From: [Clostridium] saccharolyticum WM1
GTDB lineage: Bacteria > Bacillota > Clostridia > Lachnospirales > Lachnospiraceae
Length of the DNA stretch: 64,000 nucleotides
Assembly (NCBI RefSeq): GCF_000144625.1
Contig: NC_014376.1
Span: forward strand, 4,550,501 to 4,614,500
Reading direction: 5' to 3'
Below the pieces are notes generated by a model. That model was not told the DNA's origin and searched no databases. It saw only the letters and a program-made list of their open reading frames with translations. Positions 27,907 through 36,068 of this stretch are shown in pieces; positions within the stretch are counted from its first letter, which is position 1; each line of letters begins with the position of its first letter. Position numbers and translations under genes: made by a program.

Positions 27907-28119
27907 TTATTCTGTCAGACCTTTCAGCTTGTTACGAATCCTCTGCCTCCGCCTTTCCGTCTCTTCCCTCTCAAGAGTCCAAGTCCCATCCGCCTTTGTA
28001 AGGATATCCCCCTCCCTTACTCCTTCCGGCAGTTCCAAGGCCTGAACCTTTACCATGTCTCCGTTTTCATCCTCACAGATAACGATGGTTTCTCCAATTC
28101 TGTCTATGGTATACTTCAT
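27907..28119 (-). CDS. DUF3006 family small protein
   Basis: This is a 70-residue protein that starts MKYTIDRIGE and contains CEDENGDMVKV and LPEGVREGDIL, the conserved core of DUF3006. The ATG at 28119 is chosen for AAAGGAA upstream. Its function is unknown; in clostridia it regularly follows an MBL-fold ComEC-like gene, as here (28 bases downstream of it), which suggests a functional link. Confidence 0.85.
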   Translation of the reverse strand: MKYTIDRIGETIVICEDENGDMVKVQALELPEGVREGDILTKADGTWTLEREETERRRQRIRNKLKGLTE

Positions 28120-28147
28120 AACCGTTCCTTTTCCTTTCCCAGCCAGG

Positions 28148-29230
28148 CTAAGGGCTGCAGCTTTGGCAGGGTTCATACCCCTGCCTGATCAGTTCCTCTC
28201 TGGAACCCTGATAGGTCTTCCGGTTTTCTTCCTTTATGGAAGACGCTGATTTACAGTCCGGCCGGTGAAACTTTTTGGTATTGGTATTTATAACATAGCC
28301 CTGGGCGTCTGGCGTATCCTTAGTTCTGTCCTTTTCTGGGAATTCCCCGGTTTCAGGAAAGGCGATCCTGGTACCGTCGCTTACCGCCACAATGGTACCA
28401 AGCCGGTCTGTCCGCAAGGCCTTAATGCCCCTCTCCTTTAACATATTCAGGATCTCCTTGTGAGGATGCCCATAATCATTATTTTTTCCGCAGGAAATCA
28501 CCACAAACTCCGGATCGACCCTGTCCAGAAAGCCCGGAGACGACGAGGTGGAACTTCCATGATGGGATAGTTTCAGCACATCGGCCTTTAAAGAAAAGCC
28601 GCCGGCTGCCATATCCTCTTCCGCTTCCTTTTCCGCATCTCCGCATAGAACAAAGCTGTTATTTCCATAATCCAGACGGATACCAACGGACCAGTTGTTC
28701 AAATTATCTCCATAGTCCCCGGCGGGAGCAATGATCTGGAAAGACGCATCTCCCAGAGGATAAGTATCACCCGGTTTTGGAAGGGTGACGTTCAGCCGTT
28801 TCTCCCCTATGGCATCCAACAGGCCTTCATAAACTTTGGTGGTATGTTCCTTTTCCGGCAAAAAGACCTTCTGGATTTCAAACTTCCGGATGATGGTCTC
28901 CATGCCGCCGATATGATCGGAATGGGGATGGGTTCCGATCACGTAATCCAGGGTCTTCACTCCCTGCTTTTCCAAATAGGAAGCCACCGTTTCCCCCTGG
29001 TCCCTTTCTCCTGCATCTATGAGCATAAAATGTCCGTCTTTTTCAATCAGAGTGCTGTCCCCCTGGCCCACGTCAATAAAATGTACTCTTAAATCCGTAC
29101 CTGCCCCGTATCTCTCACGTTCCTTTGGGAATGAGGTGGATCTTACCGCTGCCGGTCCGCACCCTGCCATGCACAGGGTGATGAGGACAACCGCTGCTGC
29201 CAGTATCCGCTTATAAAATTTTTCTGCCAT
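28148..29230 (-). CDS. MBL-fold lipoprotein with ComEC/Rec2-like hydrolase domain
   Basis: This is an extracellular metallo-hydrolase of about 360 residues. A signal peptide ends in the lipobox CMAGC. The metallo-beta-lactamase core contains FIDVGQGDST, the zinc motif THPHSDHIGG and later KLSHHGSSTS, as in the C-terminal domain of the competence protein ComEC, thought to act on DNA. The last 45 residues (FHRPDCKSASSI through YEPCQSCSP) form a small Cys-containing module seen at the end of many such proteins, with three Cys as possible metal ligands. It is the first gene of a run with DUF3006 and the exonuclease. A role in handling external DNA is inferred. Confidence 0.88.
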   Translation of the reverse strand: MAEKFYKRILAAAVVLITLCMAGCGPAAVRSTSFPKERERYGAGTDLRVHFIDVGQGDSTLIEKDGHFMLIDAGERDQGETVASYLEKQGVKTLDYVIGTHPHSDHIGGMETIIRKFEIQKVFLPEKEHTTKVYEGLLDAIGEKRLNVTLPKPGDTYPLGDASFQIIAPAGDYGDNLNNWSVGIRLDYGNNSFVLCGDAEKEAEEDMAAGGFSLKADVLKLSHHGSSTSSSPGFLDRVDPEFVVISCGKNNDYGHPHKEILNMLKERGIKALRTDRLGTIVAVSDGTRIAFPETGEFPEKDRTKDTPDAQGYVINTNTKKFHRPDCKSASSIKEENRKTYQGSREELIRQGYEPCQSCSP

Positions 29231-29315
29231 TTGCATCTGCCTCCGCCCTGTTATTATATGATAGAATCCTTAATCCTACAAGCTTTTTTCCAAGGCAGCG
29301 GCCTTCTGTGCCGTC

Positions 29316-29345
29316 AAAAAGGCGGGCTGCAAAAAGCAGCCCGCC
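29316..29345 (-). terminator. Terminator after the cell-wall-binding protein gene
   Basis: A perfect 10-bp stem, GGCGGGCTGC and its complement around AAAAA (29321-29330 with 29336-29345), is followed on the minus strand by TTTTTGACGG. Confidence 0.85.
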
Positions 29346-29360
29346 AATTCCTTTTAAACC

Positions 29361-30314
29361 TTAAGGAAGCTTTGCTCCGTCAGCTCCCACCCGAAAACCA
29401 TCTGGCGTTGTGGTATTGGTAAGCATATGTCCGCCAGTACTATCACAGTAAAACTGCTTCCCGTTCCACTGGACCCAGCCGGTGGCCATATAGCCCTTTT
29501 CATTGAAGAAATACCACTGTCCGTTAATATTCTGCCAGTTACCTGCCGGATAGCTTCCATCGGCGTTCACATACCACCAGCCGTTTTCATCCTGCTTCCA
29601 ACCGCCTTTGTTTCCGGAGGAAGTACGGTTTTGCTCCGCAGCCGCCCCATCCACATAGTTGACGGAAGACTCTACCCAGTCGCCTTTATTTCCCGGATTC
29701 TGCCTGCTTACCGGGCGCACCTTAAAGGTGTAGGTTCCCGCTTTTGCCAGGGACTCTGACAGATCCAGACTGGTCCCCGTGGCGGTCTTTACCCCTCCTG
29801 TATGCTTTCCGTCACGGTACAGCTTCACTTCATAGCTCCCCGCCCCGGCGGAAGGACTCCATATAGCCAGAGTTTTAGATCCCCATTCCGCACTTGTTAT
29901 GGCCTGGGAGGACTCTCCCACTCTGGGAAGGTCAATGGTCACTGTCAGTGTCTGGCTGAAATCTTCCTTTGCCTGCTTTACATAAGTTCCTCCATTAATG
30001 GTGAAACCTGATTCCGGAGCGGCAAAATAATACCCTTCCTGAGCATACAGCTTCACTTCCATCCTGGGTACATCCTGTTCATACCACTGAAATCCGCTGT
30101 TGGTAAATTCATACTCTCCCACATCGATCTTGCCGGTTTTTACCGTCACCTCCGCCTGCTGGTCGGAAACAGATCCGCCAGGAACCACATCGGCTGTCAC
30201 GGTTATGTTCACAGTTGTGATCTTCTTTCTGACAGCTGCCATAGCCGTCATGGAGTTTAATCCTGCTGCCATCGTTACAGTCAGCACCAGTGATAAGATT
30301 CTTTTACCATTCAT
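29361..30314 (-). CDS. Secreted protein with C-terminal cell-wall/choline-binding-type repeats
   Basis: This is a secreted protein of about 317 residues. A signal peptide (MNGKRILSLVLTVTMAAG) ends near AMAA. The N-terminal half has no clear family; a middle segment (SAEWGSKTLAIWSPSAGAGS) looks like a fibronectin-type beta sandwich. The C-terminus has tandem aromatic/glycine repeats (WKQDENGWWYVNADGSYPAG, WQNINGQWYFFNEKGYMATG) of the CW_binding_1 type, which anchor proteins to the cell wall. The ATG at 30314 is chosen because GGGGA lies seven bases upstream. No enzymatic motif is seen, so it may be a surface or matrix protein. Confidence 0.85.
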   Translation of the reverse strand: MNGKRILSLVLTVTMAAGLNSMTAMAAVRKKITTVNITVTADVVPGGSVSDQQAEVTVKTGKIDVGEYEFTNSGFQWYEQDVPRMEVKLYAQEGYYFAAPESGFTINGGTYVKQAKEDFSQTLTVTIDLPRVGESSQAITSAEWGSKTLAIWSPSAGAGSYEVKLYRDGKHTGGVKTATGTSLDLSESLAKAGTYTFKVRPVSRQNPGNKGDWVESSVNYVDGAAAEQNRTSSGNKGGWKQDENGWWYVNADGSYPAGNWQNINGQWYFFNEKGYMATGWVQWNGKQFYCDSTGGHMLTNTTTPDGFRVGADGAKLP

Positions 30315-30377
30315 AAACATTCCCCGTCTTTCTTCCATAAATTTCATATTGCATTGAGTAGACCCATTATAACCCAT

Positions 30378-30683
30378 TTCAGGGCGTTTGTGAATAACCT
30401 TTCTTGTTTCCTTAAGCTTTCCATGATGGTTCAGATGCCATCTGCCGGAACAACGGCGGATCTTCCGGTTTTATTTTGGAGCAAACCGCTTTTTCGGGGA
30501 TTTGTTGTTCATTAAGTATATTTTAACTTATTGATTAATTTCTTTTTTATTGATAATGATTCCTTTATTTTCTCACTTGTTAATAATATATCAAAAATTA
30601 ACTAAAATTATAGCGGATTGTCGCAGAAATATATTGCATTATGACCATTAATATGATAAACTAACGTCAATGAAACATTTGCT
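30378..30683. other. Intergenic region upstream of the second sugar importer
   Basis: No gene is visible. The region is AT-rich from 30500 and probably carries the importer promoter near 30600-30660, but no -35/-10 pair close to consensus with standard spacing could be identified. Confidence 0.35.
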
Positions 30684-30765
30684 AGAGAAAAAGAGAAAGC
30701 AGACGTTACATTTCCGCCATTATCTCTAAGACGGAATGTAATGCCGGTTCTCTTTTTCTTTTTAG
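30684..30765 (+). promoter_or_regulatory. Structured 5' leader before the ABC importer operon
   Basis: Two nested inverted repeats form one long imperfect hairpin. The inner stem pairs TTACATTTCCG (30706-30716, one bulge) with CGGAATGTAA (732-741 of this segment, i.e. 30732-30741); the outer stem pairs AAAAAGAGAA (30688-30697) with TTCTCTTTTT (30748-30757). The T-rich strand TTCTCTTTTTCTTTTT could act as a terminator tail behind the inner stem, so the leader could switch between termination and read-through. No known riboswitch class is recognised. Confidence 0.45.
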
Positions 30766-30786
30766 GAAAAGGAGGATAAGTTTTTC

Positions 30787-31650
30787 ATGAAAAAGAAGCC
30801 GTTTTTCCGTGTGATCGAGCCTTATCTGTATTTATTGCCTGCCATGTTTTTCTTCTCGGCATTCCTGTTCTGGCCATTCCTGAAGACCATTTGGCTCAGT
30901 TTTGCCATGACGACTCCCCTTGGAGCGGTTTCCTCCCTTGTGGGCCTAGGGAACTATTTATCCATCTTCACCTCTCAGGCCTTCCAGAACAGCCTTCTGG
31001 TATCCTTTCAATATGCAGTCATGACCGTGTTCTGCTCCATTGTCATAGGGTTTATCCTGGCAATCATTAGCAATGAAGAAATTAAGGGAAAAAACCTGTT
31101 CCGTACCATTTATGCACTGCCCATGGCCATTTCCGCCGCGGCTGCTTCCGTTGTTTTCATGTTCATTTTCCACAGCAGCCTGGGAATCATCAACAAGGTC
31201 CTTGGAACCCACATCGGCTGGCTGACGGATCCTAGGTATGCGCTTGGTGCCGTCACCCTTGTGACCGTATGGATGAACATCGGGTTAAACTTTATATTTC
31301 TTACCGCCGCCTTGCAAAGCGTTCCCATGGACTTATATGAATGCGCGGCCATTGAAGGAGCCGGATTTTATGCCAAGCACAGGCACATCACCATTCCATG
31401 CATATCTCCTACCCTGTTTTTCCTTTTGATCATCAATGTCATCAATGCCCTTCAGGCTTACGCCCAGGTTAAGATGATGACCCAGGGCGGCCCTTCCGGA
31501 AGCACCAACGTCATCGTATACCAAATCTATCAGGAAGCCTTTATCAACAGCCGGTTCGGCATGGCCTGCGCAGAATCCATCGTTTTGTTTATAATCCTGA
31601 TGGTTCTGACTCTGCTTCAATTTAAACTGGAAAAGAAGGTGACCTATTGA
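30787..31650 (+). CDS. Carbohydrate ABC transporter permease (MalF/UgpA type)
   Basis: This is a 287-residue membrane subunit of a CUT1 importer with six hydrophobic segments. The EAA loop reads YECAAIEGAGFYAKHRHITI near residue 183. AAAGGAGG precedes the ATG. Its stop overlaps the start of the second permease (TGATG), which shows coupling. With the downstream binding protein the set most resembles glycerol-3-phosphate or sugar importers; no ATPase gene is in the operon. Confidence 0.92.
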   Translation: MKKKPFFRVIEPYLYLLPAMFFFSAFLFWPFLKTIWLSFAMTTPLGAVSSLVGLGNYLSIFTSQAFQNSLLVSFQYAVMTVFCSIVIGFILAIISNEEIKGKNLFRTIYALPMAISAAAASVVFMFIFHSSLGIINKVLGTHIGWLTDPRYALGAVTLVTVWMNIGLNFIFLTAALQSVPMDLYECAAIEGAGFYAKHRHITIPCISPTLFFLLIINVINALQAYAQVKMMTQGGPSGSTNVIVYQIYQEAFINSRFGMACAESIVLFIILMVLTLLQFKLEKKVTY

Positions 31651-32465
31651 TGAAAAACAAACTGGTGAAATATTTGCTTTATACCTTAAATATCCTTTTT
31701 GCAATCGTCATCATCTCACCTGTTGTCTACTGCTTTAACGTCAGCATGATGACCATGAAGGAAGTATTTTCCGGCGGCTTCTGGCCAAGGCAGCTGATTT
31801 TGGATAATTACAGAAAGGCCCTGCAGCTGGCCCCGTTCTTTACCTTTATCAAAAACTCCTTGATCGTATCCGGTACGGTTACTTTTGGGCAGATCGGCAC
31901 CGGAGCTTTGGCGGCCTATGCCTTTTCCATGATGAAATTCCGCGGCAGGAACGCCCTGTTTTTGCTTATGCTTGCTACTATGATGATCCCAAGTCAGGCA
32001 ATCATCATAGCAAACTACTTAATCATCTGCGACCTGGGGCTTAAGAATACTTATACCGCCCTGATCCTCCCAAATGTTGCATCTGCCTTTGCGGTGTTTA
32101 ACATGAGACAGGCATTCCTTCAGCTTCCCATGGAAATCAAAGAGGCTGCGGATATTGACGGATGCAGCAACTTCCGTTTCTTCTGCTTCATCGCCCTGCC
32201 TCTTGTAAAACCGTCTATGGGCGCACTTGGCATCTACATATTCCTTCAAAGCTGGAATCACTATTTATGGCCCCTGCTTGTAACGGATTCCGTAAACATG
32301 AGAACCGTTCAGATCGGTCTGGGCATGCTTCAGGGTGCGGAATCCACGGACTTCCGTCCGGTCATGGCCGGCTCCATGATCATTCTGGTCCCCTCCATCC
32401 TGGCTTTTGTATTAGGACAGAAGCAATTGATTTCCGGACTCACTTCAGGTTCTGTTAAAGGGTAA
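31650..32465 (+). CDS. Carbohydrate ABC transporter permease (MalG/UgpE type)
   Basis: This is the 271-residue second membrane subunit. The EAA loop reads KEAADIDGCSNFRFFCFI near residue 160, and the helix MIPSQAIIIANYLII is typical of the family. The ATG at 31650 overlaps the upstream stop; an in-frame TTG one codon earlier is less likely. It is followed 65 bases later by the binding-protein gene. Confidence 0.92.
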   Translation: MKNKLVKYLLYTLNILFAIVIISPVVYCFNVSMMTMKEVFSGGFWPRQLILDNYRKALQLAPFFTFIKNSLIVSGTVTFGQIGTGALAAYAFSMMKFRGRNALFLLMLATMMIPSQAIIIANYLIICDLGLKNTYTALILPNVASAFAVFNMRQAFLQLPMEIKEAADIDGCSNFRFFCFIALPLVKPSMGALGIYIFLQSWNHYLWPLLVTDSVNMRTVQIGLGMLQGAESTDFRPVMAGSMIILVPSILAFVLGQKQLISGLTSGSVKG

Positions 32466-32530
32466 GTATTTTATGCAGGCCTATTGGGACTGTGTAGAGA
32501 TAAAATCTATATAATTAAAGGAGGATTTAT

Positions 32531-33937
32531 ATGAAAAGAAGAAAAAGATGGCTGGCGGCAATTATGGCTGCAGTCATGTCCATGACTCTTGCAGCATGCG
32601 GAGGAGGTGCTGCCACTTCCGGGCAAACCACAGCGGCAGGCTCCACAGAAGCCCCTGACACCAAAGCCGCAGCGGACACAAAGGCCCCTGCGGAAGGCGG
32701 AAAGACAGTCATCACCTTATGGCATGCCATGGGAGGCGTTAACGGAGAAGCAACCGAAGCTCTGGTTAAGGCATTTAACGAATCCCAGAATGAGATTGAA
32801 GTGAAAAGTGAATATCAGGGAACCTATGATGACTTAATCACCAAACTGAAAGCGGCCATGCAAAGCGGCAACATGCCGGATGTATGCCAGATGTATGACA
32901 TCGGAACAAAGTTCATGACCGACAGCGGTTATGCCATTCCGGTGCAGGATATGTTTGCCACTACAAACTTTGATCCTTCCACCGTTATGAACATCATCAC
33001 CAGCTACTATACGGTAGACGGAAAACAAATGTCCATGCCATTTAACGTCTCCACCCCCATGCTGTACTACAACAAGGACGTTTTTAAGGCTGCAGGCTTA
33101 GACCCCAACACTCCTCCCAAGACATTTGATGAGGTTTTGGAATTTTCCAAGAAAATTGTGGAAAGCAAAGCTGCTCCGGTAGGCTATGCCCAGGCCATTT
33201 ACGGCTGGTTCTTTGAACAGCAGATCGCCGGACAGGGAAAATATTATGCAAACAATGAAAACGGGCGGAAAGCCCCTGCCACGGAAGTGGATTTCTTAAA
33301 CAACGGAGCAGGATTAAAGATTTTTGAAACCTGGAAAAAGCTCATGGATTCCGGATATGCGGCAAACTACGGAAGCACCACCGCAGATACTCAGACCGCA
33401 TTCTTCTCTGGTCAGACTGCCATGATCATTGAATCCACGGCAATCCTTAAAAATGCTACGGCCAGCAGCGATTTTGAAATCGGTACCGGATACCTTCCAA
33501 AGATTGATGCAAGTGCTGCCGACGGCGGTGTAATCATCGGTGGCGCCTCCTTATGGATGATGGATAATAAGGATGAGGCAAAAAAGAACGCTGCCTGGAA
33601 GTTTATTGAATTTACCACCACACCGGATTCCCAGGCCACCTGGAGCATGTCCACCGGCTATTTTGCAGTTAACCCCAAGGCTTATGAAACTCCGGCCATG
33701 AAGGATTTCATTGCCCAGAATCCGAATTTTACCACTGCGATCAACCAGCTTAAGGATACTCCTGTAAACGGATACACCGCAGGCGTATTATCAGGAGTGG
33801 CTACCGAGTCCAGAAAGCTCTTTAACGAAGCAATGGAAAAGACCTATGACGGTACTTATACTCCGGAACAGGCGATCGATTTCCTGGCTGAAAAAGTGAA
33901 TGCAGCCATTGCAAATTACAATTCTTCCACAAAATAA
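32531..33937 (+). CDS. ABC transporter solute-binding lipoprotein (UgpB-like)
   Basis: This is an extracellular family-1 solute-binding protein of 468 residues. The signal peptide ends in the lipobox LAACG, followed by a long Thr/Ala-rich linker to about residue 55. The domain begins TVITLWHAMGGVNGE and has MPDVCQMYDIGTKFM, which resembles UgpB, the glycerol-3-phosphate or glycerophosphodiester binding protein. AAAGGAGG precedes the ATG. A sugar ligand remains possible; only sequence impression supports the UgpB likeness. Confidence 0.9.
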   Translation: MKRRKRWLAAIMAAVMSMTLAACGGGAATSGQTTAAGSTEAPDTKAAADTKAPAEGGKTVITLWHAMGGVNGEATEALVKAFNESQNEIEVKSEYQGTYDDLITKLKAAMQSGNMPDVCQMYDIGTKFMTDSGYAIPVQDMFATTNFDPSTVMNIITSYYTVDGKQMSMPFNVSTPMLYYNKDVFKAAGLDPNTPPKTFDEVLEFSKKIVESKAAPVGYAQAIYGWFFEQQIAGQGKYYANNENGRKAPATEVDFLNNGAGLKIFETWKKLMDSGYAANYGSTTADTQTAFFSGQTAMIIESTAILKNATASSDFEIGTGYLPKIDASAADGGVIIGGASLWMMDNKDEAKKNAAWKFIEFTTTPDSQATWSMSTGYFAVNPKAYETPAMKDFIAQNPNFTTAINQLKDTPVNGYTAGVLSGVATESRKLFNEAMEKTYDGTYTPEQAIDFLAEKVNAAIANYNSSTK

Positions 33938-33943
33938 GAGAAA

Positions 33944-33990
33944 AAAGGGACTGTCGCACCATATTCCGTGCAACAGTCCCCTTTGTTTGT
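33944..33990. terminator. Bidirectional terminator between the importer and FAD-oxidoreductase genes
   Basis: AAAGGGACTGT plus GCAC pairs with GTGC plus ACAGTCCCCTTT around a short loop. On the plus strand it is followed by TTTGTTTGTTT, and on the minus strand by the T-run complementary to AAAAAA. It separates two converging operons. Confidence 0.8.
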
Positions 33991-34018
33991 TTAAAGCTTC
34001 ATGCATGAGACGGCTGAT

Positions 34019-35380
34019 TCAGCAATAAGGCTCAAGAAACGCCCCGCCGGCCTTTAAGGTTTCCCGGAGCTGAACCACATCAATGGCAGCCACACTGATC
34101 CCCTGGCCTGCTGCAAGAGCCGCCGCAGTGCCGGCCCCTTGGCTGATGGCCATCAGTATGGGAGTTACGCGAACGGCCGCACAGGCTTCGTGAGTTGCAC
34201 TCATGCAGCGCCCGGTCACCAGTAAGTTATCCAGCTCATTGGTGTATAAGCAGCGGTAGGGAATGGAATACCAGCTTCCCTTTTTTAAATAATGATGCTC
34301 CATGGTCCCCCCGTCGGGTGAATGGATGTCGATGGGATAGCCGCCCATGGCGATTGCATCCTCAAACATCTTATTCTGAAGAAGGTCCGCAGCCGTCAGC
34401 TTATATGCGCCGTTGATCTTGCGGCTTTCCCTGATTCCGATATGAGGTCCTGTGGAAACAATCACTGCCTGTTCGAATCCCGGGATGTATTTTTTCATGA
34501 AATTTACAATGATATGAGCCTGTCTTCTGCCCTCTATTTCCGCCTCGGTCAGATCAAAGGAATCCACCGCACTTTTTTTCACGATCCGGGACATATTAAG
34601 GATATATTCTCCCAGATTATTGGTTTCAAAGCACAGCACCATATCCCTGTCAATGGGAAATTCCCCTGCTTCCCTGGCCTTTTTGATAATAGAATACGCT
34701 CCCTGGACTCCGCTTCTTGGAATCAGCTCCAGACGGTCAAAGGGAATGGTAGAAAGCATATCATCCGAATGGCTTTTTACATATTCCATGACTCTTTCCC
34801 TATCTACGTTCCGCACCTTAAGGTTCATGGTCATGGGCTGGGCAAGATGGTCCTCTTCCCTTCCATAGACGCTTTCAATTCCGGCGTGAGTTGCAAGATC
34901 CCCGTCTGCCGAAGCGTCAATAAAGACCGATGCGGCTGCATCAAAGAACCCCTGTTTCCCATACAGATGCACTTTGCTGATTTTCCGCCCCTCCCGTTCA
35001 CAGCCGGTGTAAACGGTGTGATACAAAAGATCAGCCCCCGATTCCCGGACCATGGTCTCCAGAACCAGCTTCATTCCTTCCGCGTCAAAGGGTGTTATGG
35101 AACTGGCATACCCTACAAAATCCTCCATATGACCAGGGGAAAATCCCTCGTTCACCATTCGCTCCACGATTTCCTCAGCGATTCCCTGCACAACCTGTGT
35201 GCTGCCTGCATGAAAGGTCATCTGGGGGCCAGTGCCCGCCATGGTCAGCATTCCTCCCAGACATCCGTTCTGTTCCACAAGAAGCGTTCTGGCTCCGTTT
35301 CTGGCGCTGGCAATGGCCGCTGATGTTCCTGCCGGTCCTCCGCCGATCACAACCACATCATAATTCAAATCCTGTTTCAT
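34019..35380 (-). CDS. FAD-dependent oxidoreductase (FAD_oxidored family)
   Basis: This is a 453-residue flavoprotein. The FAD-binding Rossmann motif VVVIGGGPAGTSAAIASARNG lies within the first 30 residues, followed by LLVEQNGCLGGMLT, typical of the FAD_oxidored group; DGDLATHAG in the middle and CMSATHEACAAVR near the C-terminus are further conserved parts. The ATG at 35380 is chosen for AAGGAGAAGG upstream; an in-frame upstream start adds a non-homologous leader. It is the last gene of the hydantoinase/permease cluster. The oxidised compound is unknown, but a step after ring opening of the cluster's substrate is plausible. Confidence 0.88.
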   Translation of the reverse strand: MKQDLNYDVVVIGGGPAGTSAAIASARNGARTLLVEQNGCLGGMLTMAGTGPQMTFHAGSTQVVQGIAEEIVERMVNEGFSPGHMEDFVGYASSITPFDAEGMKLVLETMVRESGADLLYHTVYTGCEREGRKISKVHLYGKQGFFDAAASVFIDASADGDLATHAGIESVYGREEDHLAQPMTMNLKVRNVDRERVMEYVKSHSDDMLSTIPFDRLELIPRSGVQGAYSIIKKAREAGEFPIDRDMVLCFETNNLGEYILNMSRIVKKSAVDSFDLTEAEIEGRRQAHIIVNFMKKYIPGFEQAVIVSTGPHIGIRESRKINGAYKLTAADLLQNKMFEDAIAMGGYPIDIHSPDGGTMEHHYLKKGSWYSIPYRCLYTNELDNLLVTGRCMSATHEACAAVRVTPILMAISQGAGTAAALAAGQGISVAAIDVVQLRETLKAGGAFLEPYC

Positions 35381-35443
35381 ATACCTTCTCCTTTTTCTTT
35401 CCCGCCCGGTATGGGCATAAAGGGATACCACCAAGGGCATTTC

Positions 35444-36025
35444 TTATTCCTGGCCGTTATTGAGGGCAGGATGGTGCTCTTGGGAAGCCGCTGCCAACTG
35501 GTGGTAGCGGCAGGCAAACCCATGAGCTCCGATTTCCGACAGCGCCCGGATTCCCGTCCGCCCTATTTTTAATCTGCCCAGCCTTACAATCGGCACCTGA
35601 TAATCCTTACTGGTCAGTCCCAGCTCACTCCATTCCAGAAAATGATAGTATTCATGGCTCAGTATCAGGTTTACTGCCTCATCTGTCTCCATCCCGTTTT
35701 CCTCTGCCCAGAGAGAAATAGATTTCATATAGAGGTGGATCAGCTTCTGCCCGGTTAAATAATCACTGAAGTATCTCTGATTTCCCATGACGTAGTCGGT
35801 ATCCACCGTTTCACAGGTGAGGCCGCTTTCTTTCACGATTCTCATAAAATTCTTTTCTCCCCGGTAACGCTTAAAAACCAGCTCTGCTGCCCTTATTCCT
35901 TTCATCCAGGCATTTTCTGTGATGACCGGTCTGTCGCATTCAGGAATCTTGCCGTAACAGATGTCACGGCTCAGCTCTTCGTCAGCCAGTTCCCTGCCGG
36001 GAAACGGCATGGAAATTTTATTCAA
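35444..36025 (-). CDS. Uncharacterised protein with an HEYYH metalloprotease-like motif
   Basis: I do not recognise a named family. The 193-residue protein has no signal peptide. It contains LSHEYYHFLEW at residues 123-132, a match to the zinc-binding HExxH pattern, and a second conserved-looking segment SEIGAHGFACRYH at 163-175 that could give a third ligand (Glu164 or His168). This suggests a small zinc-dependent hydrolase. The start is a TTG with GGCGGTGA upstream; an ATG five codons later is an alternative. It lies between the hydantoinase and the FAD oxidoreductase, on the same strand. Confidence 0.7.
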   Translation of the reverse strand: MNKISMPFPGRELADEELSRDICYGKIPECDRPVITENAWMKGIRAAELVFKRYRGEKNFMRIVKESGLTCETVDTDYVMGNQRYFSDYLTGQKLIHLYMKSISLWAEENGMETDEAVNLILSHEYYHFLEWSELGLTSKDYQVPIVRLGRLKIGRTGIRALSEIGAHGFACRYHQLAAASQEHHPALNNGQE

Positions 36026-36068
36026 GATTTTTCACCGCCTGTCCGTTCTTCCTCATATTCCTCAAACT

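Noticed and set aside
30600..30660. A defined -35/-10 pair for the second importer
   Set aside because: Several weak hexamers are present, but none combines good matches with 16-18 base spacing.
34322..35323. Long plus-strand open frame opposite the FAD oxidoreductase
   Set aside because: It is antisense to a gene with clear FAD motifs, has no ribosome site and no recognisable domain.
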